From: Tipula vernalis
Lineage: Eukaryota > Arthropoda > Insecta > Diptera > Tipulidae
NCBI GenBank assembly: GCA_958295665.1
Contig: OY282558.1
Location: 330,061,106 to 330,125,105, forward strand
Reading direction: 5' to 3'
Length of the DNA stretch: 64,000 nucleotides
Every line of letters begins with the position of its first letter. Position 1 is the first letter of the stretch. Positions 48,703 to 60,091 of the stretch are shown one piece after another. The position numbers and the translations under genes are program-made. The notes under the pieces were generated by a model. The model was not told the origin of the DNA and made no database searches. It saw nothing but the letters and a program-made list of their open reading frames with translations.

Positions 48703-51700
48703 AATTTCCGAACGTTTTCCGATACTTAGAAACACCGGCCCAAAATCCTAAGTGTATTTTTGAGTACCTAACTGTGAATGTAAACTAACAGAAAACATCA
48801 TCGTTTGAAAAGTTGTAGAGACTAAGGGTGTTTAGTATAACAAAATCATATTACGGCTTCCGTATATGTCTTACGTAAATTTTCCCAGCATTTTCCGCAC
48901 CTTAGAAAACCGGCCAAAAATACTAAGTATATTTTTGAGAAACTGTGAATGTAAACTAACAGAAAAACATCACCGTTTGAAAAGTTGTAGAGACTAAGGG
49001 TGTTTAGTATAACAAAATCATATTACGGCTTCCGTATATGTCTTACGTAAATTTCCCCAGCATTTTCCGCACCTTAGAAAAACCGGCCAAAAATACTAAG
49101 TATATTTTTGAGTAACTGTGAGTGTAAACTAACAGAAAAACATCATCGTTTGAAAAATTGTAGAGACTAAGGGTGTTTAGTATAACAAAATCATATTACG
49201 GCTTCCGTATATGTCTTACGTAAATTTCCCAAGCATTTTCTGCAACTTAGAAAAACCGGCCAAAAATATTAAGTATATTTTTGAGTAACTGTGAATGTAA
49301 ACTAACAGAAAAACATCATCGTTTGAAAAGTTGTAGAGACTAAGGGTGTTTAGTATAACAAAATCATATTACGGCTTCCGTATATGTCCTATGTAAATTT
49401 CCCAAGCATTTTCCGCAACTTAGAAAAACCGGCCAAATATACTTAGTATATATTTTTGAGTAACTGTGAATGTAAACTAACAGAAAAACATCATCATTTG
49501 AAAAGTTGTAGAGACTAAGGGTGTTTAGTATAACAAAATCATATTACGGCTTCCGTATATGTCTTACGTAAATTTCCCAAGCATTTTCCGCAACTTAGAA
49601 AAACCGGCCAAAAATACTAAGTATATTTTTGAGTAACTGTGAATGTAAACTAACAGAAAAACATCATCGTTTGAAAAGTTGTAGAGACTAAGGGTGTTTA
49701 GTATAACAAAATCATATTACGGCTTCCGTATATGTCTTACGTAAATTTCCCAAGCATTTTCCGCAACTTAGAAAAACCGGCCAAAAATACTAAGTATATT
49801 TTTGAGTAACTGTGAATGTAAACTAACAGAAAAACATCATCGTTTGAAAAGTTGTAGAGACTAAGGGTGTTTAGTATAACAAAATCATATTACGGTTTCC
49901 GTATATGTGTTACGTAAATTTCCCAAGCATTTTCCGCACCTTAGAAAAACCGGCCAAAAATACTACGTATATTTTTGAGTAACTGTGAATGTAAACTAAC
50001 AGAAAAACATCATCGTTTGAAAAGTTGTAGAGACTAAGGGTGTTTAGTATAACAAAATCATATTACGGCTTCCGTATATGTCTTACGTAAATTTCCCCAG
50101 CATTTTCCGCACCTTAGAAAAACCGGCCAAAAATACTAAGTATATTTTTGAGTAACTGTGAATGTAAACTAACAGAAAAACGACATCGTTTGAAAAGTTG
50201 TAGAGACTAAGGGTGTTTAGTATAACAAAATCATATTACGGTTTCCGTATATGTCTTACGTAAATTTCCCAAGCATTTTCCGCAACTTAGAAAAACCGGC
50301 CAAAAATACTAAGTATATTTTTGAGTAACTGTGAATGTAAACTAACAGAAAAACATCATCGTTTGAAAAGTTGTAGAGACTAAGGGTGTTTAGTATAACA
50401 AAATCATATTACGGTTTCCGTATATGTGTTACGTAAATTTCCCAAGCATTTTCCGCACCTTAGAAAAACCGGCCAAAAATACTACGTATATTTTTGAGTA
50501 ACTGTGAATGTAAACTAACAGAAAAACATCATCGTTTGAAAAGTTGTAGAGACTAAGGGTGTTTAGTATAACAAAATCATATTACGGCTTCCGTATATGT
50601 CTTACGTAAATTTCCCAAGCATTTTCCGCACCTTAGAAAAACCGGCCAAAAATACTAAGTATATTTTTGAGTAACAGTGAATGTAAACTAACAGAAAAAC
50701 ATCATCGTTTGAAAAGTTGTAGAGACTAAGGGTGTTTAGTATAACAAAATCATATTACGGTTTCCGTATATGTCTTACGTAAATTTCCCAAGCATTTTCC
50801 GCAACTTAGAAAAACCGGCCAAAAATACTAAGTATATTTTTGAGTAACTGTGAATGTAAACTAACAGAAAAACATCATCGTTTGAAAAGTTGTAGAGACT
50901 AAGGGTGTTTAGTATAACAAAATCATATTACGGTTTCCGTATATGTGTTACGTAAATTTCCCAAGCATTTTCCGCACCTTAGAAAAACCGGCCAAAAATA
51001 CTACGTATATTTTTGAGTAACTGTGAATGTAAACTAACAGAAAAACATCATCGTTTGAAAAGTTGTAGAGACTAAGGGTGTTTAGTATAACAAAATCATA
51101 TTACGGCTTCCGTATATGTCTTACGTAAATTTCCCAAGCATTTTCCGCACCTTAGAAAAACCGGCCAAAAATACTAAGTATATTTTTGAGTAACAGTGAA
51201 TGTAAACTAACAGAAAAACATCATCGTTTGAAAAGTTGTAGAGACTAAGGGTGTTTAGTATAACAAAATCATATTACGGTTTCCGTATATGTCTTACGTA
51301 AATTTCCCAAGCATTTTCCGCACCTTAGAAAAACCGGCCAAAAATACTAAGTATATTTTTGAGTAACTGTGAATGTAAACTAACAGAAAAACGACATCGT
51401 TTGAAAAGTTGTAGAGACTAAGGGTGTTTAGTATAACAAAATCTTATTACGGTTTCCGTATATGTCTTACGTAAATTTCCCAAGCATTTTCCGCAACTTA
51501 GAAAAACCGGCCAAAAATACTAAGTATATTTTTGAGTAACTGTGAATGTAAACTAACAGAAAAACATCATCGTTTGAAAAGTTGTAGAGACTAAGGGTGT
51601 TTAGTATAACAAAATCATATTACGGCTTCCGTATATGTCTTACGTAAATTTCCCAAGCATTTTCCGCACCTTAGAAAAACCGGCCAAAAATACTAAGTAT

Positions 51701-54700
51701 ATTTTTGAGTAACAGTGAATGTAAACTAACAGAAAAACATCATCGTTTGAAAAGTTGTAGAGACTAAGGGTGTTTAGTATAACAAAATCATATTACGGTT
51801 TCCGTATATGTCTTACGTAAATTTCCCAAGCATTTTCCGCACCTTAGAAAAACCGGCCAAAAATACTAAGTATATTTTTGAGTAACTGTGAATGTAAACT
51901 AACAGAAAAACGACATCGTTTGAAAAGTTGTAGAGACTAAGGGTGTTTAGTATAACAAAATCATATTACGGTTTCCGTATATGTCTTACGTAAATTTCCC
52001 AAGCATTTTCCGCAACTTAGAAAAACCGGCCAAAAATACTAAGTATATTTTTGAGTAACTGTGAATGTAAACTAACAGAAAAACATCATCGTTTGAAAAG
52101 TTGTAGAGACTAAGGGTGTTTAGTATAACAAAATCATATTACGGCTTCCGTATATGTCCTATGTAAATTTCCCAAGCATTTTCCGCAACTTAGAAAAACC
52201 GGCCAAATATACTTAGTATATATTTTTGAGTAACTGTGAATGTAAACTAACAGAAAAACATCATCATTTGAAAAGTTGTAGAGACTAAGGGTGTTTAGTA
52301 TAACAAAATCATATTACGGCTTCCGTATATGTCTTACGTAAATTTCCCAAGCATTTTCCGCAACTTAGAAAAACCGGCCAAAAATACTAAGTATATTTTT
52401 GAGTAACTGTGAATGTAAACTAACAGAAAAACATCATCGTTTGAAAAGTTGTAGAGACTAAGGGTGTTTAGTATAACAAAATCATATTACGGTTTCCGTA
52501 TATGTCTTACGTAAATTTCCCAAGCATTTTCCGCACCTTAGAAAAACCGGCCAAAAATACTAAGTATATTTTTGAGTAACTGTGAATGTAAACTAACAGA
52601 AAAACGACATCGTTTGAAAAGTTGTAGAGACTAAGGGTGTTTAGTATAACAAAATCATATTACGGTTTCCGTATATGTCTTACGTAAATTTCCCAAGCAT
52701 TTTCCGCAACTTAGAAAAACCGGCCAAAAATACTAAGTATATTTTTGAGTAACTGTGAATGTAAACTAACAGAAAAACATCATCGTTTGAAAAGTTGTAG
52801 AGACTAAGGGTGTTTAGTATAACAAAATCATATTACGGCTTCCGTATATGTCTTACGTAAATTTCCCCAGCATTTTCCGCACCTTAGAAAAACCGGCCAA
52901 AAATACTAAGTATATTTTTGAGTAACTGTGAATGTAAACTAACAGAAAAACGACATCGTTTGAAAAGTTGTAGAGACTAAGGGTGTTTAGTATAACAAAA
53001 TCATATTACGGTTTCCGTATATGTCTTACGTAAATTTCCCAAGCATTTTCCGCAACTTAGAAAAACCGGCCAAAAATACTAAGTATATTTTTGAGTAACT
53101 GTGAATGTAAACTAACAGAAAAACATCATCGTTTGAAAAGTTGTAGAGACTAAGGGTGTTTAGTATAACAAAATCATATTACGGTTTCCGTATATGTCTT
53201 ACGTAAATTTCCCAAGCATTTTCCGCACCTTAGAAAAACCGGCCAAAAATACTAAGTATATTTTTGAGTAACTGTGAATGTAAACTAACAGAAAAACGAC
53301 ATCGTTTGAAAAGTTGTAGAGACTAAGGGTGTTTAGTATAACAAAATCATATTACGGTTTCCGTATATGTCTTACGTAAATTTCCCAAGCATTTTCCGCA
53401 ACTTAGAAAAACCGGCCAAAAATACTAAGTATATTTTTGAGTAACTGTGAATGTAAACTAACAGAAAAACATCATCGTTTGAAAAGTTGTAGAGACTAAG
53501 GGTGTTTAGTATAACAAAATCATATTACGGTTTCCGTATATGTCTTACGTAAATTTCCCAAGCATTTTCCGCACCTTAGAAAAACCGGCCAAAAATACTA
53601 AGTATATTTTTGAGTAACTGTGAATGTAAACTAACAGAAAAACGACATCGTTTGAAAAGTTGTAGAGACTAAGGGTGTTTAGTATAACAAAATCATATTA
53701 CGGTTTCCGTATATGTCTTACGTAAATTTCCCAAGCATTTTCCGCAACTTAGAAAAACCGGCCAAAAATACTAAGTATATTTTTGAGTAACTGTGAATGT
53801 AAACTAACAGAAAAACATCATCGTTTGAAAAGTTGTAGAGACTAAGGGTGTTTAGTATAACAAAATCATATTACGGTTTCCGTATATGTCTTACGTAAAT
53901 TTCCCAAGCATTTTCCGCAACTTAGAAAAACCGGCCAAAAATACTAAGTATATTTTTGAGTAACTGTGAATGTAAACTAACAGAAAAACATCATCGTTTG
54001 AAAAGTTGTAGAGACTAAGGGTGTTTAGTATAACAAAATCATATTACGGCTTCCGTATATGTCTTACGTAAATTTCCCCAGCATTTTCCGCACCTTAGAA
54101 AAACCGGCCAAAAATACTAAGTATATTTTTGAGTAACTGTGAATGTAAACTAACAGAAAAACGACATCGTTTGAAAAGTTGTAGAGACTAAGGGTGTTTA
54201 GTATAACAAAATCATATTACGGTTTCCGTATATGTCTTACGTAAATTTCCCAAGCATTTTCCGCAACTTAGAAAAACCGGCCAAAAATACTAAGTATATT
54301 TTTGAGTAACTGTGAATGTAAACTAACAGAAAAACATCATCGTTTGAAAAGTTGTAGAGACTAAGGGTGTTTAGTATAACAAAATCATATTACGGTTTCC
54401 GTATATGTCTTACGTAAATTTCCCAAGCATTTTCCGCACCTTAGAAAAACCGGCCAAAAATACTAAGTATATTTTTGAGTAACTGTGAATGTAAACTAAC
54501 AGAAAAACGACATCGTTTGAAAAGTTGTAGAGACTAAGGGTGTTTAGTATAACAAAATCATATTACGGTTTCCGTATATGTCTTACGTAAATTTCCCAAG
54601 CATTTTCCGCAACTTAGAAAAACCGGCCAAAAATACTAAGTATATTTTTGAGTAACTGTGAATGTAAACTAACAGAAAAACATCATCGTTTGAAAAGTTG

Positions 54701-57700
54701 TAGAGACTAAGGGTGTTTAGTATAACAAAATCATATTACGGTTTCCGTATATGTCTTACGTAAATTTCCCAAGCATTTTCCGCACCTTAGAAAAACCGGC
54801 CAAAAATACTAAGTATATTTTTGAGTAACTGTGAATGTAAACTAACAGAAAAACGACATCGTTTGAAAAGTTGTAGAGACTAAGGGTGTTTAGTATAACA
54901 AAATCATATTACGGTTTCCGTATATGTCTTACGTAAATTTCCCAAGCATTTTCCGCAACTTAGAAAAACCGGCCAAAAATACTAAGTATATTTTTGAGTA
55001 ACTGTGAATGTAAACTAACAGAAAAACATCATCGTTTGAAAAGTTGTAGAGACTAAGGGTGTTTAGTATAACAAAATCATATTACGGTTTCCGTATATGT
55101 CTTACGTAAATTTCCCAAGCATTTTCCGCACCTTAGAAAAACCGGCCAAAAATACTAAGTATATTTTTGAGTAACTGTGAATGTAAACTAACAGAAAAAC
55201 GACATCGTTTGAAAAGTTGTAGAGACTAAGGGTGTTTAGTATAACAAAATCATATTACGGTTTCCGTATATGTCTTACGTAAATTTCCCAAGCATTTTCC
55301 GCAACTTAGAAAAACCGGCCAAAAATACTAAGTATATTTTTGAGTAACAGTGAATGTAAACTAACAGAAAAACATCATCGTTTGAAAAGTTGTAGAGACT
55401 AAGGGTGTTTAGTATAACAAAATCATATTACGGTTTCCGTATATGTCTTACGTAAATTTCCCAAGCATTTTCCGCACCTTAGAAAAACCGGCCAAAAATA
55501 CTAAGTATATTTTTGAGTAACTGTGAATGTAAACTAACAGAAAAACGACATCGTTTGAAAAGTTGTAGAGACTAAGGGTGTTTAGTATAACAAAATCTTA
55601 TTACGGTTTCCGTATATGTCTTACGTAAATTTCCCAAGCATTTTCCGCAACTTAGAAAAACCGGCCAAAAATACTAAGTATATTTTTGAGTAACTGTGAA
55701 TGTAAACTAACAGAAAAACGACATCGTTTGAAAAGTTGTAGAGACTAAGGGTGTTTAGTATAACAAAATCATATTACGGTTTCCGTATATGTCTTACGTA
55801 AATTTCCCAAGCATTTTCCGCACCTTAGAAAAACCGGCCAAAAATACTAAGTATATTTTTGAGTAACTGTGAATGTAAACTAACAGAAAAACGACATCGT
55901 TTGAAAAGTTGTAGAGACTAAGGGTGTTTAGTATAACAAAATCATATTACGGTTTCCGTATATGTCTTACGTAAATTTCCCAAGCATTTTCCGCAACTTA
56001 GAAAAACCGGCCAAAAATACTAAGTATATTTTTGAGTAACTGTGAATGTAAACTAACAGAAAAACATCATCGTTTGAAAAGTTGTAGAGACTAAGGGTGT
56101 TTAGTATAACAAAATCATATTACGGCTTCCGTATATGTCTTACGTAAATTTCCCCAGCATTTTCCGCACCTTAGAAAAACCGGCCAAAAATACTAAGTAT
56201 ATTTTTGAGTAACTGTGAATGTAAACTAACAGAAAAACGACATCGTTTGAAAAGTTGTAGAGACTAAGGGTGTTTAGTATAACAAAATCATATTACGGTT
56301 TCCGTATATGTCTTACGTAAATTTCCCAAGCATTTTCCGCAACTTAGAAAAACCGGCCAAAAATACTAAGTATATTTTTGAGTAACTGTGAATGTAAACT
56401 AACAGAAAAACATCATCGTTTGAAAAGTTGTAGAGACTAAGGGTGTTTAGTATAACAAAATCATATTACGGTTTCCGTATATGTCTTACGTAAATTTCCC
56501 AAGCATTTTCCGCACCTTAGAAAAACCGGCCAAAAATACTAAGTATATTTTTGAGTAACTGTGAATGTAAACTAACAGAAAAACGACATCGTTTGAAAAG
56601 TTGTAGAGACTAAGGGTGTTTAGTATAACAAAATCATATTACGGTTTCCGTATATGTCTTACGTAAATTTCCCAAGCATTTTCCGCAACTTAGAAAAACC
56701 GGCCAAAAATACTAAGTATATTTTTGAGTAACTGTGAATGTAAACTAACAGAAAAACATCATCGTTTGAAAAGTTGTAGAGACTAAGGGTGTTTAGTATA
56801 ACAAAATCATATTACGGCTTCCGTATATGTCTTACGTAAATTTCCCCAGCATTTTCCGCACCTTAGAAAAACCGGCCAAAAATACTAAGTATATTTTTGA
56901 GTAACAGTGAATGTAAACTAACAGAAAAACATCATCGTTTGAAAAGTTGTAGAGACTAAGGGTGTTTAGTATAACAAAATCATATTACGGTTTCAGTATA
57001 TGTCTTACGTAAATTTCCCAAGCATTTTCCGCAACTTAGAAAAACCGGCCAAAAATACTAAGTATATTTTTGAGTAACTGTGAATGTAAACTAACAGAAA
57101 AACATCATCGTTTGAAAAGTTGTAGAGACTAAGGGTGTTTAGTATAACAAAATCATATTACGGCTTCCGTATATGTCTTACGTAAATTTCCCCAGCATTT
57201 TCCGCACCTTAGAAAAACCGGCCAAAAATACTAAGTATATTTTTGAGTAACAGTGAATGTAAACTAACAGAAAAACATCATCGTTTGAAAAGTTGTAGAG
57301 ACTAAGGGTGTTTAGTATAACAAAATCATATTACGGTTTCCGTATATGTCTTACGTAAATTTCCCAAGCATTTTCCGCACCTTAGAAAAACCGGCCAAAA
57401 ATACTACGTATATTTTTGAGTAACTGTGAATGTAAACTAACAGAAAAACATCATCGTTTGAAAAGTTGTAGAGACTAAGGGTGTTTAGTATAACAAAATC
57501 ATATTACGGCTTCCGTATATGTCTTACGTAAATTTCCCCAGCATTTTCCGCACCTTAGAAAAACCGGCCAAAAATACTAAGTATATTTTTGAGTAACTGT
57601 GAATGTAAACTAACAGAAAAACATCATCGTTTGAAAAGTTGTAGAGACTAAGGGTGTTTAGTATAACAAAATCATATTACGGTTTCCGTATATGTCTTAC

Positions 57701-57945
57701 GTAAATTTCCCAAGCATTTTCCGCAACTTAGAAAAACCGGCCAAAAATACTAAGTATATTTTTGAGTAACTGTGAATGTAAACTAACAGAAAAACATCAT
57801 CGTTTGAAAAGTTGTAGATACTAAGGGGGTTTAGTATAACAAAATCATATTACGGCTTCCGTATATGTCTTACGTAAATTTCCCCAGCATTTTCCGCAAC
57901 TTAGAAAAACCGGCCAAGTATATTTTTGAGTATATTTAGAAACTT
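48703..57945 (+). repeat. Satellite array, 173-bp monomer, ~53 copies
   Basis: Head-to-tail repeats with period 173 bp: the anchor GTAGAGACTAAGGGTG recurs from 48815 to 57814 (last copy with a base change), 53 times by spacing. Diagnostic words are CTGTGAATGTAAACTAACAG, TTTAGTATAACAAAATCATA, TTCCGTATATGTCTTACGTA and CTTAGAAAAACCGGCC. Monomers are very similar inside the array; the first and last are diverged or truncated, as expected when unequal exchange homogenises the middle. Variants (CATCATCG or CGACATCG, CGGCTTCC or CGGTTTCC, CCGCACC or CCGCAAC) alternate, giving ~346-bp dimers in much of the right half. No frames. Confidence 0.97.
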
Positions 57946-58189
57946 TACTTTTGTGTTTGAAGAGTAAAACATTGGTATAACTCTTGGCCTTGGGCTAAAA
58001 TTACTGGGAGGGGGGAATGATATTTCTACTTTTTCCAGTAGATATGTTATGAGAGATTGGCCTCTTTATTTTTCTGATTTACCAAATCGAAAATATTGGG
58101 ATTACCATGAACAATTAATATATTTGTCTATAAAAAAGCCGATAAAATCAAATGATTTACAGACAGACAAATTAAATTCTTAAGAAAAA
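57946..58189. other. Unique spacer after the satellite
   Basis: About 240 bp with a short G-run (GGGAGGGGGG near 58008); no coding signal recognised. Confidence 0.4.
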
Positions 58190-58885
58190 TATGTCCGCCA
58201 GGTGGCCACCTAGCATTGATATAAACGCCGGCTCATTTTTGAGCATTTTTTATGGCGTGTCGGTAGTATTTCGATCGATTTTCGGTCCTGCTGAAATTAC
58301 CGGCCTTCAATACCAAGTTCGTCCACTTCTTGTGCCAAAAAATTCGCGTAGCATTACGTTGTCTCTCTAGCGATTATCATTGACAGTAACAGCCTTCCCT
58401 TCGTTAAATACAAAAAAGTATTATTAATATGATTCGTTTCGAGCAAATCTCGCACCAGAATTACTTTTTTGTCGAATTGAGCTTTCTCGTGAATAATTCG
58501 AGAATTTTCGGATACCTAATAAAGACTGTTTTGCTTATTTTGCACTGCAATTGAACAATAATGCGGTTCATCGCTCATGATAATTTTCAACCAAAAGTTT
58601 GGTTCGATTTAATTGGCGAGAGTAATAGGCATTAAATTGTGTTAATATAATTTTGTTCAAAATTCGACGCAAAGGGGTGGGATTACATACCAATTGCGGT
58701 GCACGTTTTCTTGTTGATGTTCCTGCGTTTTCATTGACATCATCACACACAATATCAATATTCTCGCTTTATAAACGTCTTGTTCTCTTTTAGGCGTCTT
58801 TAGACAACGACATTTTGATCGAAATTCTCTTTGAGAGCAATAAACTGAAAATTTATTTTCATAAAACAGTTTAAACATTTCTGAT
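58190..58885 (-). pseudogene. Mariner-superfamily transposase relic inside the satellite element
   Basis: The minus strand holds a heavily decayed transposase: FKLFYENKFSVY near the start; NENAGTSTRKRAPQL and NPTPLRRILNKI, which match the second helix-turn-helix of mariner-like enzymes (usual 'ENPxxSxRRxxxxLGIS...LxRIL' pattern). MSDEPHYCSIAVQNKQN, at about 58570, corresponds to the first catalytic Asp block, and VIHEKA-like, YANFLAQEVDELGIEG and FQQD blocks follow to about 58330. The third motif is lost. Several frameshifts and stops. Like the 35649 relic it belongs to the group with a long Asp-Asp spacing, but the spacing cannot be measured here. Confidence 0.65.
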
Positions 58886-58962
58886 CGCTGGCCGGTTTTT
58901 CTAAGTTACGGAAAATGCTTGATAATAATATGATTCTGTTATACTAGACACCCTTATACCCT
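58886..58962 (-). repeat. Inverted satellite scrap
   Basis: GGCCGGTTTTTCTAAGTTAC, then GGAAAATGCTT and, after a deletion of about 35 bp, ATATGATTCTGTTATACTAG and ACACCCTTAT, are the reverse complement of parts of the 173-bp monomer. It lies 950 bp beyond the array, in opposite orientation. Confidence 0.85.
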
Positions 58963-59039
58963 AGACAGACTGTGGTTTAATAAATCCGATTTAGCTAAAC
59001 TAGTTTAAGTTTCTATGCAAAAATAGTCCTCTCTGGAGG

Positions 59040-59815
59040 GATTTTTTATTTTATTTATTTATTTTATGTAATTACATTCTAGTCTCCTGAACTAATGAGC
59101 AATTTGTTTCTGACTTAATTTACTAACTTAAATTAAGCTATGGCTTCTTCCCATTAGCGTTCCATAGTGTTTAGTAAATTGAAGTAAACCACATCTTTGT
59201 AGTGGATTTTACATCAGCACAATGCTGTTTAAACTGACAATCACACAAGCTCAAAAGGTTAGGTTCTTTAAGGTTCACATGTTGGCGGAGCCTTTCTTCA
59301 TGTCTCTGTGCTTTTTCCTGAATTTTCTTTATGATGAGGTTCATTTTAAGGTCCCTAGAAGGGAATATCAGTACGAAACCTTTCCCCAAAAGATGGTAAT
59401 GGAAACAAGTAATCGGTGGTACCGAGGATATCTCTGTTACACTATAAAGATGAGTATCCTGTATTGCTACAGGTCCACATAGAAATGGATTTGATCCTTA
59501 ATGCCTGAGTGGGTGTATCCTGAGTGCAGGGTGGAAAGGGTGGAAGTTCTCTAAATTTTCATCAGCAACTTTTGGTTAGCCTTACTATTTAAGGCTGGCC
59601 ACCAAACAACAATCCCATATGAAAGTATGGGCCTTATCATTGAAGCATAGAGCCAGTATAAGATTTGCGGTTCAAGACCACAACGTTTTCCAATAGCAAT
59701 TTTAAAGGTGTATAGCGTATAATAGCTTTCTTTACCCTTTCTAAAATATTAGGCTTCAAACTAAATTTGCTGTCCAAAACAACACTAGGTATTTCGCTTT
59801 ATTTTTATTTATTAT
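59040..59815 (-). pseudogene. Chimeric LINE fragment: Jockey 3' end joined to RNase H LINE piece
   Basis: From the 3' side: a tail repeat at 59043-59150 (same as 2744-2850), a Jockey-type C-terminus at 59370-59170 (DLKMNLIIKKIQEKAQRHEE, LRQHVN), then at 59390-59815 a segment matching 2090-2590 of the RNase H-type LINE (for example GTAGCAATACAGGATACTCA on the minus strand and TTTACCCTTTCTAAAATATT on plus). All lie in one orientation, but they belong to two families as judged by the 1.6-5 kb locus. So it is a rearranged or template-switched retro-copy. No intact frame. Confidence 0.7.
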
Positions 59816-60091
59816 TCAAATGATGATGTTCTCATTTTAGGAAAGTTTAGGTTTGGGCTCATTTTAGGCCATATTCATTTTATAAACTATGTAATTCAAA
59901 TTGCGTTTTCTTCTTTATATAATGCTAATTATCGGTTAATTCGAATTAAGTATATTATAATCACGAACACATGCAAAGCTATTAATCTTTAGGAAAAACT
60001 TCACACATTTGCGCAAAGACGTGAAGTTTTTCCTAAACGATCCTATTTTTTTTTTTTTTTTAGGATAGTTTAGGATAAACTTCACGCGAAT
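59816..60091 (+). repeat. Right terminus of the TIR element, hairpin-rich
   Basis: ATTTTAGGAAAGTTTAGG (59834 region) copies the left end's sub-terminal word in inverse. Then AGGAAAAACTTCAC/GTGAAGTTTTTCCT form a 14-bp stem with a 15-base spacer at about 59993-60035, and CCTAAACGATCCTA/TAGGATAGTTTAGG flank a T-run (60045-60063). The last 30 bases are the terminal inverted repeat ending GCGAAT at 60091. Repeated terminal words may be transposase-binding sites; inference. Confidence 0.65.

Larger units (their letters stand above)
48464..60091. mobile_element. 11.6-kb satellite-carrying TIR element
   Basis: The insertion is delimited by an 8-bp duplication TACGCTTT (48456-48463 and 60092-60099). 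The LINE's reading frame continues across the empty site. The left end reads ATGAATGTGAATTTCTTCCT, continuing AAACTTTCCTAAAA; the right end in reverse complement reads ATTCGCGTGAAGTTTATCCT, continuing AAACTATCCTAAAA: 26 of 34 positions match by eye. Eight-base duplications are made by hAT, P, MULE and Merlin types; none can be chosen. Contents: ~53 satellite monomers, a mariner relic, an inverted satellite scrap, a chimeric LINE fragment and hairpin-rich right end. No transposase of its own, so it is non-autonomous or composite. Confidence 0.8.

Noticed and set aside
48703..57945. CRISPR-like array
   Set aside because: The 173-bp units are repeated head to tail with no unique spacers, in a eukaryotic TE context; it is satellite DNA.
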